Origin: Tupaia tana
Lineage: Eukaryota; Chordata; Mammalia; Scandentia; Tupaiidae
NCBI GenBank assembly: GCA_026018925.1
Contig: JAKSZU010000003.1
Location: 7,236,367 to 7,300,366, forward strand
Length of the DNA: 64,000 nt
Direction of reading: 5' to 3'
Shown: piece by piece, positions 46,456-58,812 of the stretch
Position numbering within the stretch: position 1 is the stretch's first letter
How the letters are laid out: each line of letters opens with the position of its first letter
The notes under the pieces: generated by a model
Databases searched by the model: none
Told to the model about the DNA's origin: nothing
What the model saw: only the letters and a program-made list of their open reading frames with translations
Made by a program: the position numbers and the translations under genes

Positions 46456-47111
46456 AAAAATTAACAAAAAATCAAATCACCATTTAGCATTATTCATTTT
46501 GGAAATTGTTGAAGTACTCCAATCTAAGAAGCAAATTGCAAATGTGTGCTGAATAAGAGCATCTCTAGGGTCCCATCAGGGGTCAGTCCAATAATTAAGG
46601 ATTATACGATATTGGTAAATTTTGACCTTATAAAATAATTTACCATCAAGCACACAGTCTGGAAAATTCATTGGAAAGGGAAAAAAGTGTTTAACCAGCT
46701 CTGACGGAGAGAGTGCTACCAAGTTGGTCTTGGATTTTTGGAAAAAAATGTTTCTCTTAAGTCAGTGGTCCTTGAACCTCAGTGCGCCTCGCTGGCACAA
46801 ACAGCATTTCTAGGTCTGAGGCTGGAAGGGGTGTGGGTATTCCATTTTTTAAAAAAGACCTTTATTAACAGGTGCTTGCAGTTTGTTGACTTTTTTTGAA
46901 AAGATCCAAGTTGTAAACTTTTATTACAAATTAAAAATGAAGTTCTTAAAAATCTCAACCTGACCAGATATGAAACAATTTAAAAGCCTTTAAAGGTGTA
47001 TTGAGAAAAAATAGGCTTTTAAAAAGAACAGCAGGCATTCCATTTCTAACTAGTTCTAGGAGATGTTGGTTCTACTGACCTGGAGACCACAGGTTAAGAC
47101 CCCCTGCCTTG
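46456..47111. other. AT-rich intergenic DNA
   Basis: No gene; only the weak MER5-like stretch near 46760. Confidence 0.4.
46760..46830 (+). mobile_element. Possible MER5-like fragment
   Basis: CAGTGGTCCTTGAACCTCAG followed by GGTCTGAGGCTGG resembles the MER5 start. Short and diverged. Confidence 0.3.
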
Positions 47112-47315
47112 TTTTGTCATATAGCACTTGTGCTTATCAGAGAGAGGGAGGGAGGATGGCTACTCCGCAATCCCTTCTCCATTCTTCTCTTGAGATTTTG
47201 AGCCTGTGCACACACAGGCCCAGCGTGATTTTCAAGTTGCTGGATATGGGATTCGAACAGTGCCACTGTCATATAGGATCCAGCTGCCTTTAACCACCAT
47301 GCCATAGGCTAGCCC
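47112..47315 (-). mobile_element. tRNA SINE type B
   Basis: Reverse, diverged. Confidence 0.8.
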
Positions 47316-47448
47316 ACCTCAGTGCCCTGTTTATCAGGCACCCTCTGGCAGTAAGAAAAAATGTCACATACCTCCCATTCCCATTCTCTGATTTTATAAA
47401 TAAATTTGTAATTCTATATACATATATATGTAAATGCCATAGATATGT

Positions 47449-47480
47449 GTACACACACACACACACACACACACACACCT
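47449..47480 (+). repeat. (CA)n microsatellite
   Basis: About 15 uninterrupted CA units. Confidence 0.95.
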
Positions 47481-47490
47481 GTGTATATAA

Positions 47491-47732
47491 TTTTAGGTTT
47501 CGGCCATAGGGTACAGGTGCTTGCTGGAGAAAGACAGAGACAGAGGGCAAGTGAGAAATTACCCCCCCAGGGGGATGGCCATGCCACAGTCCCTTTTGCA
47601 TTCTCTTTCCAGGATTTTGGGCACGCACACACACATATCCAGCATGATTTTCAAGCTGCCAGGTCCAGGGCTTCAACCATGGTCAGCCATGCGGGAATCC
47701 AGTGCCTTAACTTCCACACTCCTGCTGTCCCC
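47491..47732 (-). mobile_element. tRNA SINE type B
   Basis: Reverse full length. Confidence 0.88.
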
Positions 47733-47751
47733 TTATATATTTGTATTTTTT

Positions 47752-48026
47752 TTTATTTTATTTTTTTCTTTTTTTGGAGAGGTTTTTGCTATAGGACGCG
47801 TGCGCTCGCCAGACAGACAGAGAGAGACAGAGAGACAGAAAGCGAGAAATCACCCCCCAGGGAGGATGGTCACGCCGCAATCCCTTCTCCTCCATTCTCC
47901 TCTCGGGATCTTGGGCACGCACGCACACGCGCCCGGCTTGAGTTCAAGCCACCGGGTCCGGGACTCGAACCGCGGTCGACCACGTGGGAGTCCAGCGACA
48001 CAGCCATTACGCTAACCGCTGGTCCC
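47752..48026 (-). mobile_element. tRNA SINE type A, young
   Basis: Reverse, close to consensus. Confidence 0.95.
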
Positions 48027-48040
48027 TGTATTTTTATTTT

Positions 48041-48292
48041 TTTGAGAGAGAAATTTTTTGATATAGGACATGTGTGCTTGCCAGAAAGACAGAGAGAGAC
48101 AGAGAAAGAGAAAGTCAGAAATTACCCCCTGGGGGGATGGCCACATCGCAATCCCTTCTCCTCCATTCTCCTCTGGGTCTTTTGCATGCACCCAGTGAGT
48201 TTTAAGCCACAGGTTCCAGGACTCAAACCACGATCGACTATATGGCAGTCCAGCAACGTAACCATTACACACCATCTGGCCATCTGCTGGTC
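48041..48292 (-). mobile_element. tRNA SINE type A
   Basis: Reverse, adjacent to the previous copy; older. Confidence 0.9.
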
Positions 48293-48639
48293 CTTTATTA
48301 ACCTATTTCATGAGTTGGCTTTTTTTATGGGGGCTGGGGGGGTCAGATCTCTAGGGCCTGAAGCCCCTGGGTGAACTGACAGCACTGGATTTTTGAGGTT
48401 GAGGCTGGACCCTGGGGTAGCAAGTGACCCACCAAAGTGCAGGTCACTGAAGCAGCTGGCCATGTCCCTTGTTGCAGACAGGGTCCTCGGAGGCTGAGGG
48501 CCACCAAAGCTGCTCCTAGCATCACTCCAAGTGCTCACGATACTCCAGTGAACTGTCCCCGCCACACAGTCCTCAGCTAAGAAGTAGGGGCAGCTCAGAG
48601 CATCCCTGTGCCCACCTCGCCATCATGCAGTCTGGGCAT

Positions 48640-48790
48640 GTCGTTTAATGAGTGGACCCACACTGAGCAGCCCCGAAGCATAACCAGCCCCTGCTCTGTG
48701 GGGCCTTCCAGAGTTCACGCAGCACTGAGCTCCCTGGACACTGTGCTCGCCAGCATCTGCTGAGCGCTGCGGTGCAAGCACGCCTGCTCG
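48640..48790 (+). mobile_element. Possible L2-like fragment
   Basis: CCCTGCTCTGTGGGGCCTTC then CAGAGTTCACGCAGCAC resembles the L2 motif 'ccctgccctcatggagctt'. Diverged; upstream 48293-48640 shows nothing I recognise. Confidence 0.25.
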
Positions 48791-48961
48791 GGGCTGTGGA
48801 GCCGTCAGGACGTGGTCACTGGCCACCCTGGCTGTGCGTGCCCATCGCTCCCTTCTCACAGCAGTCGCACTGGTCAGGTCCTCACCGGCTCTCGGGCTCC
48901 CTCAAAAACCGAACATACCCTACCTACCTCATCAGAAAACCCCATGATGTAATCCCATTCC

Positions 48962-49134
48962 CAGGCTGGCTCAGGAGTTAACGGATCTAGGCTGACCAAG
49001 GTTTGAATCCTGGCCCAGAGGCTTGACAAACACTGTAGGTGAATGTGCAAGCATGCCTCCAATCCTGATATGATGGAGAAATGGTGAAGAAATTGTGGTG
49101 TGACCATGCCCCACTTACGGTTGCTTTCTCTCTG

Positions 49135-49176
<42 letters not shown>

Positions 49177-49195
49177 AAGGGCACACAGCCTCTGG
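48962..49195 (+). mobile_element. tRNA SINE type B ending in (CA)16
   Basis: Forward, partial head; CA run at 49137-49169 replaces its pyrimidine/terminal segment. Confidence 0.7.
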
Positions 49196-49215
49196 CAGTA
49201 AGAAAAAATGAGATT

Positions 49216-49360
49216 AGGGACCAGAGGGTGATGTGATTAATGCGCTGGACTCCCACATGGCCGACCACAGTTCAAGTCCCAGACCTGGCAACTTGCGTTC
49301 TCACTTTCCTTCTCTCTCTACCTCTCTGGTGAGCACAAATGCCCTGTAGCAAAATTAAAA
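49216..49360 (+). mobile_element. tRNA SINE type C-like
   Basis: Forward short element, but with a CCTGTAGCAAAATTAAA end as in type B. Confidence 0.8.
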
Positions 49361-50449
49361 GAAAAAATAAATTCCTACATTATGGCTAGAGTCAGGCCGC
49401 TCTAATGTTCAAAATCCCTCCGCTCCCCATTACCAACTGAACAAGTCGCAACAAGAGGTCAGGCTGTCCAAGCATTGGGCCCTGCACTACAATGCTGGTT
49501 CTTGGTGGCCGCTGAAGGCCACTGGGAGGTTTGAACGATGCCCGTGTCCCAGTGGGCTCCAGCACAGCAACTCAGAGCAGGAAAGATGTAATGAGGCCGA
49601 GGTCATGGTGTAGTTCATGTGAGCGACAACTGGACCCTGACAGAATAGGAAGAAAACAGGCAAGGGTCATTGTTTGGCACTCGCTTCCCTGCATTGACTT
49701 ACACCTTTCCAACTGATCACCCCCTTCAGACGGCCCGTTCCCCATTTTCTCCTCAGCACCGAGCAGAGGTGTTCAGTGGAGATGGCAAGAAGCTAATTTC
49801 CTTGTGTGACTAGACAGTGCCTCTCTGCGCAGTCCCCGACAGATGAGGCTAAAATGCAGACTCCGGTTCAGAGGGTCCAGGCCGGCACCCAGGAGCCCAT
49901 CAGGTCGGGGGCGGGGGGCTATGGCACACTTGGGAACTGAGGGCCCAGCCTTGACGCTGGAGCTTACCTGCAGGGACGGCAGCACTCCGGGCCCAGCACG
50001 TGGGCTCTGAGGCAAGCTAGCCTGAGCTCACAGCACCTCCACCACCTGACCACTTCTCAGGCCTCCCACATCCCGAGTGTAAGCTGCATTACATACCACA
50101 CAGGTCACAGGCCTTGGTTTTATGTGAACTTCAAATAGCACCTTGCACACATGAGCTCCACAGAGGTCAGCAGCCCAACTCCACTACTTCCCTGCCAAGG
50201 ACTGTGCTGGAGAACCAGACCCCGACTTGTACTCCGCTGTCTCTCCAGTACGAGGAACAAGGCTGGTCGCATTAAAACACACACTTGAGGGTGAAAACTG
50301 TAAGGGATGACGGGGCGGGGGGGGGGGCATTCAGGGCAAAGGCTTGTGGGTAGGAAGACTGCAGTTCAGGAGGGAAGCCCCGGAGGTCCCCCACAGGTAC
50401 TGAGGCTATGCAGCAGCTGGGATGACCTCCCTCAACGTTGCTTCTGAAC
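49361..50449. other. Unassigned intergenic DNA between ZNF783 and ZNF212
   Basis: Nothing recognised apart from a G run near 50312-50327. Confidence 0.4.
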
Positions 50450-50648
50450 TCCTCTGCCAGAGGGCATGTGCCAGAGACAGAAACCGGGAGGGAGAAAGCA
50501 CCCCACAGGATGGCATGGTCACCCCACAATCCCTCCTCCCTCTCCTCCATGCTGTTGGGATTTGGGGCACGCGGCACACACACACACGTTGCTCAAGCTG
50601 CTACGACGTGAACCACGTCCCTTACGTGCTAGGCCACAGGGCCAGACC
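50450..50648 (-). mobile_element. tRNA SINE type B, old
   Basis: Reverse, diverged. Confidence 0.65.
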
Positions 50649-50734
50649 CAGTTGTTGAATATATTCTTGGTAGTATCTTTAAGAGTATCCTTTGGCTTCT
50701 AAACGGTCTCATTCTTGAAGTTGTTTTGTTAACT

Positions 50735-50905
50735 TTATTCACAGCAAGTGTGAGAGAGCACACACACCAGCCCTCCGCACGGTGTCAATCATGATGCCCT
50801 TCCTCTGGCCATCAGATGCCGGGCACTTGCGCACATGCCTGGTGTGTCTCAGGATGACTGGAACCGGGATTTGAACTACTGTTTTTGCCACGTGGGACCT
50901 GTCTT
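50735..50905 (-). mobile_element. tRNA SINE, old
   Basis: Reverse, strongly diverged (GGCACTTGCGCACATGCCTG). Confidence 0.5.
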
Positions 50906-51304
50906 CTCCCGAGCATCACGTCATCCCTGCACCACGAAGGATGCAGTCTGCAGGCATTCTCACAAAATGTTCCATGTACACGCAAGTTCAGCCCACGTCT
51001 CTCACATCACTCCCTCGACACTGACCATCTCAGGCCGTCCACGTGGCTACACGTCCACCTAAGCCAATGCTCCTCGCTGGACAGCAGCCCTGTGTACCTG
51101 CGCTGCCTCCCGATAACCACACCCAGACTGCAGGGAGGGAGGGCCCCTAGCTTTTTTCATCCCCGCCCTGTTCTCGTCTGGCCTAGTTAAGCAAAAGCAC
51201 AGGACGGGCTGGGCCTGCAGTCCTCTCTGTCATCACTCCAGGTCAGGCGGCCTCCTAGACTCCAAAACATTCTCAGCAAATAAAAAAAATCCAGTATGAA
51301 CTTT

Positions 51305-52449
51305 TTTTTTTTCTAGTAGCAGGTTTTATTCTAGGCAACTGCAAATCACCCAAGGGGACATTAATATATGACCCAGGAACCCATTCCCATTTCCCCAAAC
51401 AGTGGGCAGGTGCCCAACACTCCTGAGACAGCATGTGTGTGCCTCTTGTCTGCGACAGTCCATCCTAGACTGACTCTGGGAAGTGTACTCTGAGCAACCC
51501 CGAGTGAGGACAGGTACAACAGGAACTCAAATGACCAGTGGTACAAGCTGAACAATCATAGCAACGAAGTCGTTTTCCACCCTGGGGCGACGGAACCACA
51601 GCTAGAACGAGGACGGAGGTGGGGAGGAGGGCATGGCGAGACCACAAATACCCGCCCACGACGGGGCTCTCAGCTCCTGTACAGAAATCTTTCTTCTCAG
51701 CAGGGGCTTTGGGGCCCATCCCCCCATTCTCTACCGCTCGGTCCTTCTCCAACAAGTGCCCCACGTGGGCAGCCTGGCACCGTGAACCTTGCCCTCTGGC
51801 CTAAGTGTGGATGGGCTAAAAGAGCCCCAAAAACTAGTCCCTCCTAGAGGGTAGGCCCAGTCCCCATGTTAGGAACAACTTCTACAACTCTTGAAATTTA
51901 AAAAGCAGTGTTGGGCTATATCCTAAAAAAATCAACTAAAATCTAATCCTAAAAATGATTCATCAGAGCAGAGTAAGCATTTGTTTAAATTATTTCTACC
52001 TGTTACTAACGAGGAACCTACAAAGAAGAAATGGAGGGTTATGCTTCCCGGCACTTTTCCACGCACCTGCTCACTCCTGCGGCCAGACTCTAACCCTGCA
52101 GGAAGGTATGAAACGCTGGGATGAGCCCTGCAGCCAGCCACAGTCCCTGCAGGGTTAGACACCAAGCCCGGCCGACGAGTGTCAGCACAGATGGGAAAAC
52201 CGGAGACTGAGGGGTGCGTGGAACACAGTGCCCTCAGCAGCAGGGCAAAGACAGGGAGGCCAGGCGTGGCCGCCTCCTCTCCTGTGTGGCTTCAGGAAGC
52301 CTCTGGGAGTGGCTCGGTACTTGGTCAAGGGGAGGTGAACCAGAAGCAGCTCCCTTTAGGAAGCAGTCAGTCCCTGCTCTGCACACGGTCTCTTTGGGGG
52401 GACCAATGCCAACCCTCTCCGCCCCCCGGACGGGCGAGGGCCGGCACCC
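51305..52449 (-). other. ZNF212: ZNF212 3' UTR and poly(A) signal
   Basis: About 1.1 kb of sequence free of young SINEs follows the ZNF212 stop. A canonical AATAAA on the minus strand lies at 51330-51325, followed by an A-rich stretch on that strand. Placing the transcript end near 51305 is inference from this signal. Confidence 0.6.
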
Positions 52450-55400
52450 TTAAAGCAAACCATTGGGCTTTCTGGGCTCTGGGGCCAGCCTGCCCCGCTC
52501 CCGCAGGTGGATCTTCTGGTGCTGCAGGAGGTGCTGCTTCTGGATGAAGCTCTTCTCGCACTCAGTGCAGCTGTAGGGCCGCTCGCCCGTGTGGATGCGC
52601 TGGTGCCGCACCAGGTCGGAGGGGTGGCTGAAGCTCTTGCCGCAGTAACCACAGATGAGGGAACTCCGGCTTTTCCTCCAAGGGATGTGGCCAGGCAGAG
52701 CAACCAGGCTGTTGGGTGAGAACCTCTCCTGGATGCGCTGACCCGCACTGGGCCCCTCCTGCAGGTGGCAGCGCTGGTGGGTCACCAGGCTCACCTTGCA
52801 GCTGAAGCTCCTCAGGCACACGTTGCACTGGTGCAGCTTGGCCCTCTTGGACTGGGGTTTGAGCTGCGGCCTGGGTCTCGGGCTCTCTTCTGGCTCTGTG
52901 ACAGGGTATGACTCCCACCCTGAGTGGCTCTGCAGGTGTGCAGCCAGCTGCTGCTTGTACCGGAAGGCGGCGTCACACACAGAACACTGGTAAGGGCCGG
53001 GACTGTCCCTTTCCAGCCTCAGGCCTTGACCTCGCTCCTGACCCAGTTGTACCTTCCTGTACGATTTCTGCTTCGAGGAGTAGCCCAGCTCTCTGCCATT
53101 GCCGGGGTCTCTACTGCCCTCCACGGGCTCTGCTAGATTAGCGTCCCCAGGGCCTGACTCCAAGAAGAGAGAACAGCCCTGGCTAGCCCAGAGCTCGGCC
53201 TGCTCCGGGCTCAGGAAAGCCGGCTCTTGAACGATGCCTGAGAACTCCCCGGAGAGCTCCGTAGGATCTTCCTGCGCATACTCTATCTCCTGCTTGATAA
53301 TGACCCCGTCTGCTGCAAAAAAGGAAGAAAAAACAACAAAAAGATCACATTCTAGCACCTTTGTTTTCTTCAGAGCTGAACAAACATCTGTGATTTTCAA
53401 CAGGGTTCCAATCAAAGCACCCCAGGAACAAGTGAATTAAGACAATCTGGAAAAGAGTGAGAAAGACTAGGTTCCAAGACTTGTAAAAATTAAACCTTTA
53501 CGGGCCAGCAAGTGGCATAGCAGTTAGGCACTGGACTCCTACATGGCCGACTGTGATTAGAGTCCCAGATCCAGCCAGTTGAAACACACTGGATGCAGGG
53601 ACTAGCAACTGGCGTAATGGCTATGTTGCTGGACTCCCATGTAGTTGGCCACAGTTCAAGACCCAAACCCGGTGGCTTAAACTCAGCGGGCACATGTGTA
53701 TGTGTGCCCAAGATCCCAAGAGGAGAATGGAGAAGAGATTGCGGTGTGGCCATCCCCCCGGGGGATGATTTCTCGCTTTCTGTCTCTGTATCTCTCTCTG
53801 TCTTTCTGTCCAGCGCACATGCCCTATAGCAAAAATCTCTCAAAAAAATAAAAAAAGAAAAGAAAAGAAAAACAAAACACACTGGGCACACATACATATG
53901 TGCCCCTAAATTCTAAGAGAAGGGAAAAGGGATTGCAGTATGGCCATCCACCCTGGGGGGTGACTTCTCAACTTTCCCTCTCACTGCCTCTCTTTCTGGT
54001 GAGCGCACATACCCTACAGCAAAAACCTTAAAAAAAAAAAAAAAAAAGGATTAAACCTTTGTTTACACATAGATGTGCTGATTGAAAATCTGGATACATT
54101 ACTCAAAGGTATAAATCATAGTTCTCTAAGCTTATCTACAAACTTATACTTAATCCCTGCAAAAAATGACAAAATACTCACTAACAATGACACGAATTTA
54201 AGGAGAGGGTTAAAATAACAACTTTTAATGATTAAAGAGAAACTAAACCTACAGGTTAAAATGAACCTTGTCCTGTTATTCCTACATGTTCTCAAGCAAC
54301 CTGCTCAAAAATGTTTTCCTCCTGGGGCTCCAACCGGCCCACTCGGTAACCAGCAGGCTTGGCTATCCCTACTCGGTACTCTGGTGTAGGGCATGAAGGA
54401 GTGTGACGAGGACCCCAGGTTGTAGGAGCTGAGACGTGTCCAATGGGTGATCTAATGACAGTCATAAAGGAGTCTGCAGCAGCACAGGCCGGGTACTCAC
54501 GGTCAGCGCTGGCTGCCCTGCAGCAGGAAAGCTCACCACGGGATGCAGGGGGCTGGAGGGGGTGTGGGGTAGGGGATGCTCTGGAGTCACTCACCTGGGT
54601 GGGAGCCAGCAGGGCCTTCTTCCTCCAAGTCACCCAGCATCTCCGTGCCCAGCTCCGCTTCTCCCTCTGGCTGGCCGAGGACCTCTGGGTTGGAACACAG
54701 TGTGAGCCCAGGGGAGAGGAAGAGCTCACTGCGCATGGGCAGCTGCCATGAAAGGCAACCAGCGGCAGGGAGAGGACACTGAGACTTCAAAAGGCTGAAA
54801 GGCCACTGTCCATGTCACTTCCTTCTAGTGGTTTGGGCCATCAGAAAAGGCTGGGCAGGGACCAGCAGTTAGCGTAATGGCTACATCACTGGACTCCCAC
54901 ATAGTCGACCATGGTTCGTGCCCCGGACCCGGTGGCTTAGAACTCACACCGGGCGCATGTGCGTGCGTGCCCAAGATCCCGAGAGGAGAATGGAGAAGGG
55001 ATTGCGGCGTGACCATCCTCCCTGGGGGGTGATTTCTCACTTTCTGTCTCTATGTCTGTCTCTGTCTGTCTGGCGACTGCACGCACCCTATAGCGAAAAC
55101 CTCTCCCACCCCCCCCCAAAAAAAAAAAGAAAAGAAAAGGCTGGGCAATCCTAATGTGGGACTGACTGGGCCAGCTGCCACCTCCGCAGCTTCTTCACGA
55201 GCCAGTCAGGCCACAGGGCCTGCTGTTCTCACAAGCATCACTACTGCTTCCCACGTGCATGTGGCTAGAGTCTGGCCGATGCTCCTACAGGGCACCTAAT
55301 CAGATCCTTGTTTAGGCACTGCAAGGCGAGGTAGGCACTGTGACTGACGAGGGACGGCCAGGAGGCAGGGCCGCACAGTCACCCCTCAGGTAGGTCCCCC

Positions 55401-57040
55401 CTTCTCACTGCTCCCATCACACTGACATTTTGTATCTTACCTTAAATGTGCCAGAGGGCACATGTGCTCTCCAGAGAGGGAAAGAGAGAGAGAGAGAATG
55501 CATTCCTCTAAGGGACATGGTCACACTGCAAACCCTTCTCCGTTTTTCCATCCTCTCAAGGTTCCAGGAACCCACATCCACATGCCATTGTGTTTTTCAA
55601 GTCACCAGAATTGGGATTCAAACTGCACAACACACCATGCAGGACCCAGCTTCCTGAATCCCTAGGCCACGGGGCTGGGCCCACAATGACCTTCTTGACA
55701 CTCTTCCATGGACTTTGGTTTCAAAAGATTGTGTCTAGGGACCAGCAAGTGGAGTAGTAGTTGAAGTGCTAGACTCCCATATGGCCAGTTCAAACCCCGG
55801 ACCCGGTGCCTGAAAGTCATGCCAGGTTTGTGTGCATGTAAGCCCAAAATCCTGAGAGAAGAATGGACGAGAAGGGACTATATAGCAAGGCTATCCCCAC
55901 TGGGAGGGGTGATTTTTCACTTTTCCGGTCTCTCTCTCTGGCAAGCGCATACACCCTATGGCTAAAACCTAAAAAGAAAAAGAAAAAGAAAAAAATTGTG
56001 TCTTCCAAACAAAACGCATTTGTTATCTGATGGCTTAATATTCTACATATCTATGAAGATTTATGCCTATTAAGCAGCACTCCTACCAGCATGAAAAAAT
56101 GCTGAGAACAAAATGACTGCAACTCCAAAAGCCAAGGAGCAGCTTCTAGATGGCTGCCCGCCTGGCCCAGGTACCAGGGACTTTCTCATCCAGCGGTCTA
56201 GACCGTAACAAAATAAGGACGCCAGCCGTTTCAACCACACTGCGTACAGCGACATCTTACACACTAGTAAGTGTTACTGAGAACCAACTGTGTGAGTGCT
56301 AGAAGACACCAAGGCACAATACAGACGTTCCCCAAAGTCCCTGTCAAGGCGAGGACCTGGAGCCTCGGGCAGCAGTCTAATGGCTGGCCCGGAACAAGGA
56401 GACTCACTCAGAGAGACCAGCGTCTCGTAGTTGCTCTGCATCACATTTCTGTACAGCTCCTTCTGCCAGTCCTCCAGGTTCTCCCACTCCTGCTCAGAGA
56501 AACCGATGTCATCGTTCTCCAGTGACCCAGACACCTGAAATCACAAATAGCACTTGCTCACAGTCAGGAAGGAAAAGGCAGCAATTTAGAATCCGAGATA
56601 AAAAAGGGCTGGGCTCCCCTTCTCGCCTAACTCTGACTCTTCAATGGGGCTACCTGGGCCTCCTCCTTGCTGTCTGGGGGCAGCCGCAGGATCCAGAAGT
56701 TCCTGTCGCGCAGCAGGTTCTCCACGTTCTCCAGCCGCCTCTGCAGCAGCCCGTACTCCTGCAGCAGCGTCCCCAGCACGGCCCACTTGCCCTCCAGCTG
56801 GTTGCACAGCTCCACGGCCGTCTTCTCGCAGTCGGCCAGCTTCTTCTCTGCCGTGCCAGCACGGCCCTCCAAGCTCTGCAGCCGGGCGGCCTGGGAGTCC
56901 AGCCTCTTCTCCACCGCCTGCAGGGCGGTCACCACCGTCCACAGTGAGATCTCTGCGGTCTGAACATAGGAGCTTTTCTCCACTGCTTGTGAAGGACGTG
57001 TGGGAGGAGTTAAAGGTGAAGAACGTCGTTTTCTCCTGTG
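52450..57040 (-). CDS. ZNF212: ZNF212: DUF3669-KRAB-like zinc-finger protein, exons 2-5 (first exon outside window)
   Basis: Exons on the minus strand: 57040-56654 (387 bp), 56534-56408 (127 bp), 54684-54595 (90 bp) and 53312-52450 (863 bp with stop). They join in frame to 488 residues. An eight-residue first exon, as in ZNF783, would give about 496, against about 495 for human ZNF212. Exon 2 starts HRRKRRS and holds the DUF3669 coil. Exon 3 is KRAB-like: it keeps FSEQEW and [13 protein letters not shown], but the DDVAV core reads DDIGF. Exon 4 is an acidic linker. The last exon has IIKQEIEY and four C2H2 fingers beginning YQCSVC, HQCNVC, LICGYC and YSCTEC, then ends KPNGLL. No CpG-rich first exon is visible up to the right edge, so the 5' end lies beyond 64000. 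Expected role: nuclear DNA-binding regulator; KRAB repression strength is uncertain given the altered box. Confidence 0.9.
53501..54030 (+). mobile_element. Type B SINE split by a type A SINE (53597-53873)
   Basis: ACACACTGGATGCA before and ACACACTGGGCACA after the inner copy are the target duplication. In the ZNF212 region between exons 4 and 5. Confidence 0.9.
54857..55122 (+). mobile_element. tRNA SINE type A, young
   Basis: Target duplication GAAAAGGCTGGGCA; in the ZNF212 intron upstream of exon 4. Confidence 0.95.
55446..55683 (-). mobile_element. tRNA SINE type B, old
   Basis: Reverse, diverged head. Confidence 0.72.
55737..55985 (+). mobile_element. tRNA SINE type B
   Basis: Forward, target duplication ATTGTGTCT. 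Confidence 0.88.
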
Positions 57041-57412
57041 CTGAAGGATCAACCATACAAAGTCATTTCTTTCTTTTTTTTGGTTGGTTCTCAGTGTTTT
57101 GTTTTGTTTTTAATTTTAAGGCTTTTTTGTACATCATTTCCGATAAAGCACTTTACTTTGTTGGGTCTGTCAAGTGTTTCTTCCCTTAGCCCCAACCTGC
57201 CCTCTACCATTCACTTCCCCCTTACAGACCCGGCACCTATACTCGGCCTTCCTGTTATCGCTCTTTCAGATCTTTCCATTTCTGTCAGAGTGCAGACGTT
57301 CTGTATATACTGAGCAGGGAGACAAAGTGTTTTCTAGACATCAAATAAAGAAAGCAACATTCAAATCCAGGAGTCCTCATGCTACCAAGTTTCTTCTTAA
57401 AAAAACAAAAGT

Positions 57413-57945
57413 TCGGATCAGTAGGCGGCCTGGAGGTTAAAGAGGTGGGATCCCAAAAGACTGCCTAGTTCAAATCATGGAACAGAGTTGCTTAAAAATG
57501 TATGCATGGGACCAGCGGCGTAGTAGCTATGTCGCTAGACTCCCATGTAGTCGACCACGGTTCGAGTTCCGGACCCAGTGGCTTAAACTCACACCAGGCA
57601 CATGTGCATGCGTACCCAGGATACCCAGAGAATGGAAGAGAAGAGACTGCGGTGTGGTCATCCCCCCAGGGGGTTATTTCTCACTTTCTGTCTGTGTCTT
57701 TCTGGCTAGCACATGTGCCCTATAGCAAAAACCTCCCCCTCTCCCCCCAAAAAAGAGGAAAATAAAAATGCATGCATGCCCAAAATTCCGAGAGGAGACG
57801 AGAGATGGGATTAAGGCACAGTCACCAGCCCCCACCAGGGAAATGATTTCTCACTCCCTTCCCTGCCCATCCCTACACCCACCTCCCCCACCCCATCTGT
57901 ATTTCTCAGATGAGTGCACCCTTACGGCAAAATTTAAGAAAAATC
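57413..57945 (+). mobile_element. Type B SINE split by a type A SINE (57508-57763)
   Basis: Target duplication AAAAATGYATGCATG around the inner copy. Confidence 0.88.
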
Positions 57946-57986
57946 AAAATTTATCCTGATACAGAAAGCGCATTTTTTTCCTCCTT

Positions 57987-58231
57987 TTTTAAAAAAGATT
58001 TTTTTGCTATAGTGCACGTGTGATCTACAGAAACAGAGAGACAGAAAGCAAGAAATCACCCTCCAGGGAGGACGGCCATGCTGCAATCCCTTCTCCTCCA
58101 TTCTTCTCTTGGGATTTTGGGCACTTATGCACACGAGTGGCCTGGGTTTTAAGCTGCTAGCTCCAGAACTCAAATCGTGGTCCACTATGTGGAAGTCCAG
58201 CGATGAAACCATTATGCCACCTACAGGTCCT
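57987..58231 (-). mobile_element. tRNA SINE type A
   Basis: Reverse, older copy. Confidence 0.88.
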
Positions 58232-58305
58232 GAAAGTATGTTTACTTTGTGGTAACTTGGGAACATGTTGAAAAATAGACACAATTATGTAAAATACCAC
58301 CACAC

Positions 58306-58449
58306 AGGGCCAGCAGATGGTGTGGAGTTTAAAGCAGTTCGGCCCTACACGGCCTACTGCGCAGTTCGAGTCCTGGCCCTGGCAGGATGAGAAACATGCT
58401 GAGCACGTGTGTGTGCCTGCCCAAAATCCCGAAAGAAGAATGGAGAAAT
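58306..58449 (+). mobile_element. tRNA SINE type B, 3' truncated
   Basis: Forward head and part of body. Confidence 0.78.
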
Positions 58450-58544
58450 AAGCTGTCCAAATCTTGGTCTATCTCTTGTACTTTTAGAATCTTTTATGTT
58501 TCTGAACAAAATGGAAATCACCATCCGTTCCATAAGTTGCATTT

Positions 58545-58745
58545 CACACACGATGAATGACGTCCTCCACTACGCTGCCTCCACGCGCCTCAGTTCACAG
58601 GTGATCTTGTCACCCTGGCTGAAGACCTTCCAAAGGCTGCCTACACTAAAGACAAAATTCCTCAGCAGAACCTGCAAGACCTAACTCACTCAGCTGTACA
58701 CCCTAGAAGCTAGAATACTGAACGACACGCTGTCCTTAATAAACA
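58545..58745. mobile_element. Possible L2-like fragment
   Basis: GACCTTCCAAAGGCTGCCTA, AAATTCCTCAGCAGAACCTG and AAGACCTAACTCACTCAGC resemble an L2 3' segment. Diverged. Confidence 0.3.
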
Positions 58746-58812
58746 TTTACTAAATTATACCCTGACTTTTCCTCCGGTAAGAAAATCACTGTGGTTGAAG
58801 CTCAAAATTAAT

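Noticed and set aside
47445-48374. 309-codon plus-strand open frame
   Set aside because: It crosses three reverse SINEs and a CA run; SINE consensus frames happen to be open.
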